From the NCBI GenBank assembly GCA_964343305.1, contig CAYFJO010000197.1, forward strand, positions 1-19,102: a stretch of 19,102 nt of DNA. Reading direction: 5' to 3'. Shown one piece after another: positions 6,804 to 14,319 of this stretch (position 1 is its first letter; each line of letters starts with the position of its first letter). Under the pieces are notes generated by a model, which ran no database searches, was not told where the DNA came from, and saw nothing but the letters and a program-made list of their open reading frames with translations. The DNA is from CAYFJO01 sp964343305. GTDB taxonomy: Bacteria > Planctomycetota > Planctomycetia > Pirellulales > Pirellulaceae. The position numbers were made by a program, and so were the translations under genes.

Positions 6804-7949
6804 ATGAAGAGCCTAAATTCAGCCCTGCCGTTGCTCGCAGTGCTCGGCATTCTTGCCAACTCAACCGATTGGCCAAAGGCGTTGGCCGACGACTCAGCAC
6901 AGGTCGCAAAAGATGCCGCGATTGTGGAAACCTTGCTGAGGTTGCCCAATATTGATGTCAACGCAAACGAGAAAATGAAAGCCGCCGTGATGCGGTACCT
7001 CGATACGAAAAAGCAGACGCCTCGTTATCTAGAGCTAGTCGAACGTTTCAAATTACAGGGAGTCGGCGAAGAGCTGATCCGGTTGGCGATTGCCGAACCG
7101 TCCGGCACGCTGGGCGTCGGAGCGACAAAACTGTTGCTGAAATCCGGAGAGCGAGCGCGACTTTCGGCGGCGATCGACAGCGAGGACGACAAGGAGTCGA
7201 CTGCCGTGGTGACCGCCTTGGGGCACGTGGCCAGCCCAAAGGCCATCGAGTTGCTTTCACCGCTAGTGACCGATGCCTCGCGACCCAGCGCCGTCCGCAT
7301 CGCCGCCGCGCGCGGTTTGGGACGAAATCGCAATGGCGAACGCCTGTTGCTGCACCTTGTTCAGTCCGCCAAATTGCCCGGCGATCTCAAGTTCACGGTC
7401 GGGGACATCCTGCACGCTTCGGCCGATGCATCGATTCGCAAAGAAGTTGCTAAGTACATCGAACTTCCCGCCACCGCGGCCGGCGAGCCGCTCCCGCCCG
7501 TCGCGGAGTTGTTGAAGATGAAAGGCGACCCGGTCCACGGTCAGAAAGTTTTCGCAACGACTGGCACCTGCGCGAATTGTCACATCGTCCACAAACAAGG
7601 CAAGGAGGTCGGCCCGGATCTTTCGGAAATCGGCAGCAAGCTTGCCCGCGACGCGATGTTCGTCTCGATCCTCGACCCCAGCGCGGGCATCAGCCACAAC
7701 TACGAAAGCTACGCCGTGCTGACCGTGGACGGTGTCGTAATCGTGGGCCTCAAAGTGAGCGAAACCGATGACTCGATCACGTTGAAGAACGACAAAGCAA
7801 TTGTGATGACGATTAAAAAGAACGAAATCGACGAGATGAACAAGCAAGAAATCTCCCTGATGCCGGCGAATCTGCAAAAGACGATGAAAGTCCAGGACTT
7901 GGTCAGCGTCGTCGAATTCCTTACCACATTAAAAAAGAAGTCGCCTTAA
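6804..7949 (+). CDS. Exported HEAT-repeat/cytochrome c protein (Planctomycete heme-binding type)
   Basis: The protein has 381 residues. Residues 1-29 form a signal peptide (LPLLAVLGILANS...ALADD). Residues about 35-220 are helical and HEAT-like, with the repeat-like segments LGHVASPKAIELL and AARGLGRNRNGERLL. Residues about 241-380 form a c-type cytochrome domain: GDPVHGQKVF, then the heme motif CANCH (Cys256, Cys259, His260), then GPDLSEIG. Met353 in SLMPANL is a candidate distal ligand. The order resembles the putative heme-binding domain found in large numbers of Planctomycete exported proteins (TIGR02603 type), usually attached to a longer HEAT or dehydrogenase portion; this one is short. 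It would act in the periplasm, in electron transfer. No partner dehydrogenase lies beside it. No good ribosome binding site precedes ATG 6804. Confidence 0.88.
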   Translation: MKSLNSALPLLAVLGILANSTDWPKALADDSAQVAKDAAIVETLLRLPNIDVNANEKMKAAVMRYLDTKKQTPRYLELVERFKLQGVGEELIRLAIAEPSGTLGVGATKLLLKSGERARLSAAIDSEDDKESTAVVTALGHVASPKAIELLSPLVTDASRPSAVRIAAARGLGRNRNGERLLLHLVQSAKLPGDLKFTVGDILHASADASIRKEVAKYIELPATAAGEPLPPVAELLKMKGDPVHGQKVFATTGTCANCHIVHKQGKEVGPDLSEIGSKLARDAMFVSILDPSAGISHNYESYAVLTVDGVVIVGLKVSETDDSITLKNDKAIVMTIKKNEIDEMNKQEISLMPANLQKTMKVQDLVSVVEFLTTLKKKSP

Positions 7950-8103
7950 GATTGGGCTTCAAGCAACTTCTTTTGATCCGTGACAGCGAAATTCGGCGGG
8001 ATATACACAGCAACTTGATTCCTCATTTCTGGACAGTGAGCCAGGCGGATGTCAGAATGTCCGCGAAGCTCCTGGTAGTTTACTCATTTTCTAAGAAGGA
8101 ATT

Positions 8104-8162
8104 GAAACGCAGAGGCACAGAGTGCACGGAGACTCTCAGCGCTCTCTGCGCCTCTGCGTTTC
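8104..8162. repeat. Imperfect 29-bp palindrome
   Basis: Arms 8104-8132 and 8134-8162 pair at 25 of 29 positions, starting GAAACGCAGAGGC, with a 1-nt centre. The element ends only 15 nt before the ATG of the GH88/GH105-like gene, so a transcript through it would carry a stable hairpin over the ribosome landing region. I recall AACGCAGAGGCGCAGAG palindromes as dispersed intergenic repeats in Planctomycetes and other environmental bacteria. Confidence 0.8.
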
Positions 8163-8177
8163 AAAACATCGTTCCCC

Positions 8178-9980
8178 ATGATTCACCCTCGCAACCAACT
8201 CTTTATCTTCATACTCACGCTCCATCTCACCACGGACTGGTCCACCGGTCAGGCAGACGTTGGTGAGGCAAAACGTACATTCTATCCGGGATTGCAGCAA
8301 ACATGGATCGGCGTCACACGAAAAGGTTCGCCAATCGAAGCAGGAATCTGCGAAGATGATCTCAACTACACGACGAAGAAGGTCCGCATATTAATCGTCG
8401 GTGGCCTCGACGGATCGGCCGATAGCAGCCAATTCGCCATCGATGCAAATTCGCGATTCCAGGCACTTGGCCGCGGCACCCGTGCCCACGAAAGGTTCGC
8501 GCTTTCGATTGTCGTCGATTCTAATCCCGATGCGAGTGACAACTCCCCGGCAAACAAATCGGGAGGTGATCCATCGCGTGGTTATCCGCCCAAGAGTGGC
8601 TTTTACAACAGCCCGACCGACCCGGAAGCGGCCTACCTGTGGCGATGGATCGGGATACACGCACCGGACCTTGTCGTCATCGCCTACCGAGGGGACAAAC
8701 CAGGCTGGCGGATTCCCAAGAGTGACGATCGGCAGTTGAAGAAACTTGGTGAACAATTCGCGATGGAACGAGTGTTACCAGTCAACGATGCCCCAAGCGA
8801 TTCGCTGGAACAGGGGCTTGTGAATTCTGCACCCAGCAAGACCGGAGTGATTCCGGCCATCGGAATCACAGTATCGGGTCATGATCGCCAGTGCATGGAC
8901 AAATTGATTGCGATGTTGGACGGGTTGGAATTCACGGGCCCTTCGCCCGCAAGGCGCGCGATCCAGAAACGGTTGGACCGCACTCCACTGCAAGTTGCCC
9001 AGCAACTCAGCGAGTTTTATGGCCACGATTTAAAGCGGGTGGTTTATATCCCGACGGTCGCGCTGATTGGCCGATTGCGGCTTGGCGAATTGACGGGCGA
9101 CAAGCAGCATCTTGCCGACGTCCGCCGAATCGTCGAACCGTACATGGCGAACGAACGGCCAACGAATCCCAAGTCCGGGAGTAGTTTGTCGGGACATTTG
9201 ATTTTCACCGAACTAGCTAAGTTGTCCCAGGACGATGTTCGCACTCGGCTGATCGATCTGGCCAAGAACGCCGCTGACCTTGCCTTTGACGACGATGGAA
9301 AGCCGCAGCCGTCGATGCCGTTTCACAGCCAAATGAGCGACGCAGTGTTCATGGGAGGTCCCATCTTGGCTTCCATCGGCAAGTTGACTGGAGAGCAGAA
9401 ATACTTTGACGCTTGCCTTCGCCACGTCGAGTTCATGCGAAAGATGTTATTAACGCCGGACGGAATTTATCAACACTCGCCGCTCGACAAAGCACCGTGG
9501 GGGCGCGGTAACGGATTTCCAGCGCTGGGGCTGGCGTTAATCTTGACCGACTTTCCCGACAACCATCCAGGCCGAAAGGAATTAATGAATGCGTATCAGA
9601 GTCACTTGCATGCATTGCTCAAGTACCAGGATGCCGGTGGCTGTTGGCATCAAGTGATCGACAAGCCGTGGAGTTATCGAGAGTTATCCAGCACTTGCAT
9701 GATTACGTTCGCGATCCTGCGCGGCCTCCGCAATGGCTGGCTTGATGACGCAACGTTCAGGCCAGTGGTCGATCGAGCCTGGTATGCGATTCGAGCTCGA
9801 GTCGCTCCCAGCGGCGAGCTTGTTGATGTTTGCACCGGGACGGGAAAGCAGAAGAACCTGCGCGCCTACTACGACCGCACGGCGATCCTTGGAAAGGACC
9901 CGCGCGGCGGTGCGATGGCGATGCTGGTGGCCACGGAGATGGCTGCGTGGAAGAACCACCGCGCGGCCAACAGTGAATAG
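8178..9980 (+). CDS. Exported fusion: degenerate M14-like domain plus GH88/GH105-like domain
   Basis: The protein has 600 residues with a short signal peptide (about 1-25). Residues about 40-180 resemble an M14 carboxypeptidase-like fold: WIGVTRKGSPIEAG, then VRILIVGGLDGSADS, NPDAS, and PEAAYLWRWIGIHAPDLVVI. The zinc ligands are missing: GGIHGxE reads GGLDGSA (Asp78, Ala81), and the later His position reads AYRG. Residues about 265-595 resemble an unsaturated glucuronyl/rhamnogalacturonyl hydrolase (GH88/GH105, alpha6/alpha6 barrel): MSDAVFMGGPIL with candidate catalytic Asp388, WGRGNGF (441-447), DAGGCWHQVID, and ELSST. Such enzymes remove unsaturated uronic acid from products of polysaccharide lyases, here presumably outside the cytoplasm. 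No lyase or transporter gene is adjacent. ATG 8178 has no clear ribosome binding site and lies just behind a hairpin. The hydrolase call is fairly sure; the M14 link is an inference. Confidence 0.8.
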   Translation: MIHPRNQLFIFILTLHLTTDWSTGQADVGEAKRTFYPGLQQTWIGVTRKGSPIEAGICEDDLNYTTKKVRILIVGGLDGSADSSQFAIDANSRFQALGRGTRAHERFALSIVVDSNPDASDNSPANKSGGDPSRGYPPKSGFYNSPTDPEAAYLWRWIGIHAPDLVVIAYRGDKPGWRIPKSDDRQLKKLGEQFAMERVLPVNDAPSDSLEQGLVNSAPSKTGVIPAIGITVSGHDRQCMDKLIAMLDGLEFTGPSPARRAIQKRLDRTPLQVAQQLSEFYGHDLKRVVYIPTVALIGRLRLGELTGDKQHLADVRRIVEPYMANERPTNPKSGSSLSGHLIFTELAKLSQDDVRTRLIDLAKNAADLAFDDDGKPQPSMPFHSQMSDAVFMGGPILASIGKLTGEQKYFDACLRHVEFMRKMLLTPDGIYQHSPLDKAPWGRGNGFPALGLALILTDFPDNHPGRKELMNAYQSHLHALLKYQDAGGCWHQVIDKPWSYRELSSTCMITFAILRGLRNGWLDDATFRPVVDRAWYAIRARVAPSGELVDVCTGTGKQKNLRAYYDRTAILGKDPRGGAMAMLVATEMAAWKNHRAANSE

Positions 9981-10004
9981 AATCCAATTCGGCGGATTAA
10001 GCGA

Positions 10005-11177
10005 TTAGGTGTTGCAAAAGCAGATCGCTGTGCTCGCGTAAACTTGTGCGACGCGAACGAGTTCATCGACGGGCACTTCTTCGTTGAGTGTGTGAGCGCC
10101 TTTCGCATCTGGTCCGTGCGTGATCGCGGGAATGTTGCCTTGGCGGACGAAAGCATTGCCGTCGTCCACGAAGGGTTTGGCTCCTTCTTCGAGCCGCCGG
10201 CCGGTGGTGGCTTCGTGGGCGGATTGAAATGCTTCGATAAACAGATGATCGCGGTCCAATTCGTAGGCGTCGCGGGCAACTTGAAAACGGCCGACGATTT
10301 CGACACCGCGTTGCTCTGCCACTTCGGCCAGAATTTGGTGGAACTGTTGTTCGGCGTCTTTCATGGCAGTGCCGGGCAACCAGCGTCTTGTGCCGGACAG
10401 TGTCAATTCTGTGGGTGCCTGATTGAAAATCTCGCCGCTGTGGATTTGGCCGACGAACATGCTTTCGCGTCCGGCCATCGGGTCGTTGATCTTGGCTAGG
10501 GCAACGTCCAACTCGGCCAAGCGACGGACAACTTCCGCGCCAGCACCGATGACGCTGGGTTGTTCAATGCCTCCCAGCACTTCGTGGACAGGCTCCCCTT
10601 CGCGGCGGATGTCGACCGTCAACACCGAGAGGCCACGGCCGATGACCGGCAGTTTCTTGCAAAAGTATTCGGGCAACAAAACCGCGTCGCCAAGAAAGCC
10701 TTCCTCGATCAACGCGTTGACTTGCGAGCCGTCGCCCCACGGGGTTTCGTGCAAATCGTGAGCGGTCAAGAGGACCGAACCAGCCGACAGGGCATCGGCG
10801 TCGCGTAGTGCTCGCATTGCTTCAACCATCGACGCGATGCCGCCTTTCATGTCGGAGCAACCGCTGCCGTAGAGAATGCCGTCCTCGACGCGCGGCGGGA
10901 TAAAATCAAGGTGCACCGTGTCGAGGTGGCCATTCATCTGAAGCGTGCGACCCGGCGAACCTGAGTCCAGCCGTCCAATGACGGATGGCGAGTCTGGCCA
11001 CGCGGTCTCCGCACGTTCGACGGCGAAACCTTCTTCGCGAAGAATCTCTTCCAGTCGATTTGCAACCACCGCGGCGGAGCGGGTGGGGCTGGGAATTTCG
11101 ATCAGCGCGATGGCGGTGTCGAGAAGTCGCTGCTTGTTGACGGCCGCTCGGACGCGGTCGATTGTTTCGGTATTCAT
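10005..11177 (-). CDS. M20-family metallopeptidase/deacylase (ArgE/DapE-like)
   Basis: The protein has 390 residues, is cytoplasmic, and belongs to the di-zinc M20 amidohydrolases that cleave N-acyl or peptide bonds. Visible motifs are MNGHLDTV (His84, Asp86), LYGSGCSDMKGG (bridging Asp109), DLHETPWGDG (Glu144), LLPE (Glu170) and GAHTLNEEV near the C-terminus (last His ligand). The middle of the protein should be the dimerisation lid. The usual Glu-Glu pair is His143-Glu144 here, so the general base is atypical. ATG 11177 gives a normal length. A frame 81 codons longer runs into low-quality upstream sequence and is rejected. No clear ribosome binding site is seen. The stop lies 24 nt from that of the convergent hydrolase gene. 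Family is sure, substrate unknown; no arginine or lysine biosynthesis gene is adjacent. Confidence 0.88.
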   Translation of the reverse strand: MNTETIDRVRAAVNKQRLLDTAIALIEIPSPTRSAAVVANRLEEILREEGFAVERAETAWPDSPSVIGRLDSGSPGRTLQMNGHLDTVHLDFIPPRVEDGILYGSGCSDMKGGIASMVEAMRALRDADALSAGSVLLTAHDLHETPWGDGSQVNALIEEGFLGDAVLLPEYFCKKLPVIGRGLSVLTVDIRREGEPVHEVLGGIEQPSVIGAGAEVVRRLAELDVALAKINDPMAGRESMFVGQIHSGEIFNQAPTELTLSGTRRWLPGTAMKDAEQQFHQILAEVAEQRGVEIVGRFQVARDAYELDRDHLFIEAFQSAHEATTGRRLEEGAKPFVDDGNAFVRQGNIPAITHGPDAKGAHTLNEEVPVDELVRVAQVYASTAICFCNT

Positions 11178-11602
11178 GTCGCTTGGGTCTGCGAGCCCAG
11201 CAGTTGTAGGTAGATGCTCGACTCGGAAAGGCAAGCTACGATAGTTCAGGAATTGGCTTGCCTTGATCGAGGAGATATTGTTCGGACACACGACGTGCCA
11301 GAGGTCAGGACATATTAGCACATATTGATATGTATAGGAATGAATTTCTGCCTGAGAAACTACCGATCGGGCGCAGGAACGGGTTTGTAGTGATATGCCG
11401 CCGCCACTTTGAAATGTCATCTGGAGTACAGCCTTTAGGCGCGTTTAGGCTGCAATGACAGTCTAACGCCTGAACTCCAGCAATTGGCTGCGCCATAGTT
11501 TGCGGAGTCTTCCTGTTTGCACTCTTTTGGACGCCGACGGACTGATTTACGATATCAGGCGTCGGACTTTCGAATTCCGTTGCCCAACTTCAGGAATCCA
11601 TC
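11178..11602. other. Divergent intergenic region, 425 nt
   Basis: The gap lies between the leftward M20 gene and the rightward lactonase gene. It includes an AT-rich stretch around 11310-11340 (CATATTAGCACATATTG), a likely promoter area, but I cannot define a -35/-10 pair with confidence. Open frames of about 60-80 codons cross it without ribosome binding sites and do not look coding. Confidence 0.55.
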
Positions 11603-12757
11603 ATGATGAAGTACGTCTTTCAGGTTTCACTTGCCGTTATTTTCTTTTTCAGCTTCACAATCCAATGCAAGGCCGAGAAAGTGCGAGCATACATCGGAAC
11701 TTACACCAGCGGGACGAGCGAAGGTATCTATTCGTTTGAACTCGATCTGAAGAACGGGTCTGCGTCCAAGCCAAAGTTGGTCGCCGAAACGGTGAATCCG
11801 TCGTTTGTCGCCATTCATCCAAACCAGAAATTCTTGTACGCCGTCAACGAGATCGGCAACTTTGAAGGCGAGAAGACTGGCGCGGTCAGCTCTTTTGCCA
11901 TCGACGCAAAGACGGGCGCATTGACGTTTTTGAACCAGCACGCTTCGGGCGGTGGAGCGCCTTGCCACTTGGTGGTTGATTCAAAAGGCAAAAACGTACT
12001 GGTTGCCAACTATACAGGTGGAAGCGTCGCGTCGCTGCCCATCGCCAAGGATGGAAAACTGGGCAAGGCGACCACGGTCCTTCAGCACAAAGGTTCCAGT
12101 GTCAACGAGCGGCGACAAGCAGGACCACACGCCCACTCGATCAATCTGGACGCCGTGAATCGGTACGCTGTGGTGGCCGACCTGGGACTCGATAAAGTGC
12201 TCGTCTATCGATTCAAAGAGGCCAAGGGAACGCTCGTTGCTAACAAGCCCGATGGTACGAAGGTTGAGCCAGGCAGCGGTCCACGGCACTTTGCCTTTCA
12301 TCCCCGGGGCAAATTTGCCTATGTGATCAACGAGCTATTGCTGACGGTTACGGCGTTTGCTTACGATGCCGACAAAGGCAAACTGGAGAGTATTCAAACC
12401 ATCACGACGCTGCCGGAAGAGACGGGTGATCGAAAAGGGTTCAGCACGGCCGAAGTCCAAGTCCATCCTTCCGGCAAGTTTCTTTACGGATCGAATCGGG
12501 GTCACAACAGTATCGTTGTCTATACGATCAACCAGGACACGGGAAAACTGCGGTACGTTGAAAACGAATCGACCCAAGGCAAGGCACCGCGCAATTTCGC
12601 CATCGATCCAACCGGCACGTTTTTGCTCGCCGAGAACCAGGGTTCCGACACCATCGTGCTGTTTCGTATCAATCAGGACACGGGTGAATTGACGGCCACC
12701 GGCGAAGTGATCGAAGCTCCGACACCCGTTTGTGTCAAATTTACGCCCATCGATTAA
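11603..12757 (+). CDS. Exported beta-propeller lactonase (6-phosphogluconolactonase-like)
   Basis: The protein has 384 residues and belongs to the seven-bladed lactonase family (PF10282 type, as E. coli YbhE/Pgl). The family opening AYIGTYTSGTSEGIYSFELD is followed by repeated blades such as VNPSFVAIHPNQKFLYAVNE, HLVVDSKGKNVLVANYTGG, GPRHFAFHPRGKFAYVINE, VQVHPSGKFLYGSNRGHNS and PRNFAIDPTGTFLLAENQ. Residues 1-24 form a signal peptide (SLAVIFFFSFTIQCKAEK), so it acts outside the cytoplasm. Classic Pgl is cytoplasmic in the pentose phosphate pathway, so another sugar lactone is a more likely substrate. Start ATG 11603 has AGGAAT 5-10 nt upstream; ATG 11606 is equivalent. The CPBP protease gene follows in the same direction, so the two may be co-transcribed. 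Confidence 0.92.
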   Translation: MMKYVFQVSLAVIFFFSFTIQCKAEKVRAYIGTYTSGTSEGIYSFELDLKNGSASKPKLVAETVNPSFVAIHPNQKFLYAVNEIGNFEGEKTGAVSSFAIDAKTGALTFLNQHASGGGAPCHLVVDSKGKNVLVANYTGGSVASLPIAKDGKLGKATTVLQHKGSSVNERRQAGPHAHSINLDAVNRYAVVADLGLDKVLVYRFKEAKGTLVANKPDGTKVEPGSGPRHFAFHPRGKFAYVINELLLTVTAFAYDADKGKLESIQTITTLPEETGDRKGFSTAEVQVHPSGKFLYGSNRGHNSIVVYTINQDTGKLRYVENESTQGKAPRNFAIDPTGTFLLAENQGSDTIVLFRINQDTGELTATGEVIEAPTPVCVKFTPID

Positions 12758-12770
12758 CCATGCGATGATG

Positions 12771-12786
12771 TTGGCAAAAGTGCCAA
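12771..12786 (+). promoter_or_regulatory. Small hairpin TTGGCA-AAAG-TGCCAA
   Basis: A 6-bp perfect stem, extendable by two G-T pairs and an A-T pair, lies in the 49-nt gap before ATG 12807 of the CPBP gene. It has no T-tract, so it is not a terminator. It could modulate translation of the downstream gene. It also weakens the upstream in-frame ATGs at 12765, 12768 and 12786 as starts. Confidence 0.3.
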
Positions 12787-12806
12787 TGTTCTGTCAAATC
12801 AACGGC

Positions 12807-13556
12807 ATGGCCGATCCGAACGAAAAACCCGCACCCGACAAGCCAAAGTCGTACTGGCAGGAGTCAAAGCGACCGCTCGTTTGTCTGGCGTTTGTGGCAC
12901 CGATGTTGTTGATCTACGAGGGGGGCGTTTTGCTGCTTGGCCCGGAAGCGATCCGCAACGGCGTGGAAGTCTATCTGCGCTATGTACTGCAAAGTATCGG
13001 CTTTGGGCAGTATTTATTGTTGCCCGTTTTGACGACCAGCATCTTGCTCGCTTGGCACCATATTAACGGCGACCGCTGGCAGATTCGCACCAATGTCTTG
13101 GGCTGGATGCTGGCGGAATCGCTGATGTTGGCGTTCGTTTTGCTACTGATCGCCCGGATGCAAGGTTCCTTTTTCGCCGCCGTGGCCGCCTCAACGGGCG
13201 GAGGAACGACAGCCGACAAAATCGGCTTATACATCGGATATTTCGGAGCCGGGATCTACGAAGAATTGCTGTTTCGATTGATGCTCTTGCCGACCGTCGT
13301 GGCCGTCATTGCCTACTGTGGCGTCGGCAAACCAAAGAGCATCACGATCGCCGTGATCGTGACGAGCCTCGTTTTTTCCGCGGCACATTATCAACTCTTT
13401 ACGTTCAACGAAATGGCGGACTTGTTTTCCTGGTTTAGCTTCACATTTCGATTTCTTGCCGGGGTTTTCTTTGCTCTGTTATTTTTGTACCGGGGCTTTG
13501 GCGTTACAGTTGGCGCACATGCTTTGTACGACATATTTTCACGACTGAACTTCTAA
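12807..13556 (+). CDS. CPBP-family intramembrane metalloprotease
   Basis: This polytopic membrane protein has about 249 residues and belongs to the CPBP/Abi family of Rce1-like proteases. The N-terminus is polar and proline-rich (MADPNEKPAPDKPKSYWQES), followed by about six hydrophobic helices. Family motifs are present: IYEELLFRLML (Glu152, Glu153, Arg157), FSAAHYQLF (His194) and VGAHALYDIF (His238). These residues should bind the catalytic metal. Bacterial members process peptides or lipoproteins, or act in bacteriocin immunity; no substrate is evident here. The start is uncertain: in-frame ATGs lie at 12765, 12768 and 12786, none with a ribosome binding site. I chose 12807 because the sequence before it looks like an intergenic leader. 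The gene follows the lactonase gene with a short gap. Confidence 0.88.
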   Translation: MADPNEKPAPDKPKSYWQESKRPLVCLAFVAPMLLIYEGGVLLLGPEAIRNGVEVYLRYVLQSIGFGQYLLLPVLTTSILLAWHHINGDRWQIRTNVLGWMLAESLMLAFVLLLIARMQGSFFAAVAASTGGGTTADKIGLYIGYFGAGIYEELLFRLMLLPTVVAVIAYCGVGKPKSITIAVIVTSLVFSAAHYQLFTFNEMADLFSWFSFTFRFLAGVFFALLFLYRGFGVTVGAHALYDIFSRLNF

Positions 13557-13667
13557 TCGTCGCGATCGCTAGCTACGAGTTTTGTTCTAGTCGGCGTGGC
13601 GGTGTCAAGGTTTCATTTTTTGTCAAGTCCTAAAATGAAAAGATTTTTGCGCAAAATAAACCGCCCT

Positions 13668-13696
13668 TTGTTCGCGCGAACGAGTCGGCTTATAAT
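13668..13696 (+). promoter_or_regulatory. Sigma70-type promoter for the DUF2617 gene
   Basis: A perfect TATAAT (13691-13696) lies 17 nt after a weak -35, TTGTTC (13668-13673). Transcription would start near 13703, leaving a leader of about 70 nt before GTG 13775. The position, in the gap after the CPBP gene, fits. Confidence 0.55.
13670..13681. promoter_or_regulatory. Perfect 12-bp palindrome GTTCGCGCGAAC, candidate operator
   Basis: The palindrome overlaps the -35 and the first half of the spacer of the TATAAT promoter at 13691, a position from which a bound repressor would block RNA polymerase. No regulator gene is adjacent. The operator role is an inference. Confidence 0.35.
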
Positions 13697-13760
13697 ACCA
13701 TCATCAAGCAATGGATTGCTGAGTCCTGTTCGACATTCGAATTACCTTTGACAACACGAC

Positions 13761-13766
13761 AAGGAA
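13761..13766 (+). promoter_or_regulatory. Ribosome binding site AAGGAA deciding the DUF2617 start
   Basis: The site lies 8-9 nt before GTG 13775 and overlaps the longer reading frame that begins with TTG 13748. It favours GTG 13775 (or TTG 13778) as the true start, giving a protein beginning MLTVRPKVAELAFQLYGR. Confidence 0.6.
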
Positions 13767-13774
13767 CCACGGAC

Positions 13775-14314
13775 GTGTTGACAGTCAGACCAAAAGTTGC
13801 CGAATTGGCATTTCAGTTATACGGGCGTTCGCTTCATCCCGAATTGTTCGAAGTCCACACGACGCGCATCGTCGAACGTGGTGGATACAAGGCACAAATT
13901 GATATCACCAGCGCGGGTCACGTGGTGACTTGGAGCTATGGCGGGTTGACGCTGACCGAAGTTGCGTCGTCGGCGCAACATCCTCTTCCACAAAAACGGC
14001 GACTGTTATCGTATCGGCTCAAGGGCGAGCGAAGCGACCGACTGGAGTGTCGCGGCGGCGTCACTTATCAAGTCAGCTTTCAACTGGAACCGGTTGACCC
14101 CGAGATCTTTTGGACCTTTCAAGAAGAACTCGCGCACGACGGAGAGCGGCAAGGCTTGCTTCACACTTTTCAGTCCAGCGGCCGGATGGCTTTGGGGGCC
14201 CTGAGCTACATCAACGTCGAGACGCGCAACCGCAACATGCTGATCCAGGCATTTCACACGTTTCCCGACGACTATGCGATCGTGAAAAGCCAATCGGTTT
14301 TTCAGTTGCCGTAA
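13775..14314 (+). CDS. DUF2617 family protein
   Basis: The protein has about 179 residues, is cytoplasmic, with no signal peptide or membrane segment. The opening RPKVAELAFQLYGRSLHPELF is what I remember as the signature of DUF2617, found in Planctomycetes and Actinobacteria and without a known function. The middle (AGHVVTWSYGG, LTEVASSAQ, LPQKRRLLSYRLKGERSD) and the end (INVETRNRNMLIQAFHTFPDD) look like mixed alpha/beta structure. The start is non-ATG: GTG 13775 is chosen for the AAGGAA site upstream. The gene has its own candidate promoter (TATAAT at 13691). It ends 5 nt before the stop of the convergent alpha/beta hydrolase gene. Confidence 0.78.
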   Translation: MLTVRPKVAELAFQLYGRSLHPELFEVHTTRIVERGGYKAQIDITSAGHVVTWSYGGLTLTEVASSAQHPLPQKRRLLSYRLKGERSDRLECRGGVTYQVSFQLEPVDPEIFWTFQEELAHDGERQGLLHTFQSSGRMALGALSYINVETRNRNMLIQAFHTFPDDYAIVKSQSVFQLP

Positions 14315-14319
14315 GAGTT

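Noticed and set aside
7263..7877. 204-codon open frame on the minus strand
   Set aside because: It is antisense to the cytochrome c/HEAT gene with its CANCH motif, and has no domain of its own.
11178..11420. 81-codon N-terminal extension of the M20 protein
   Set aside because: M20 enzymes begin near MNTETIDRVRAAV. The extension has no coding character and no family match.
11305..11496. 63-codon minus-strand frame in the M20/lactonase gap
   Set aside because: No ribosome binding site, no family, odd composition; nothing supports translation.
13611..13640. 9-bp AT-rich inverted repeat (TTTCATTTT/AAAATGAAA) as terminator of the CPBP gene
   Set aside because: The stem is almost all A-T with a 12-nt loop and no proper T-tract, so it is too weak to call.
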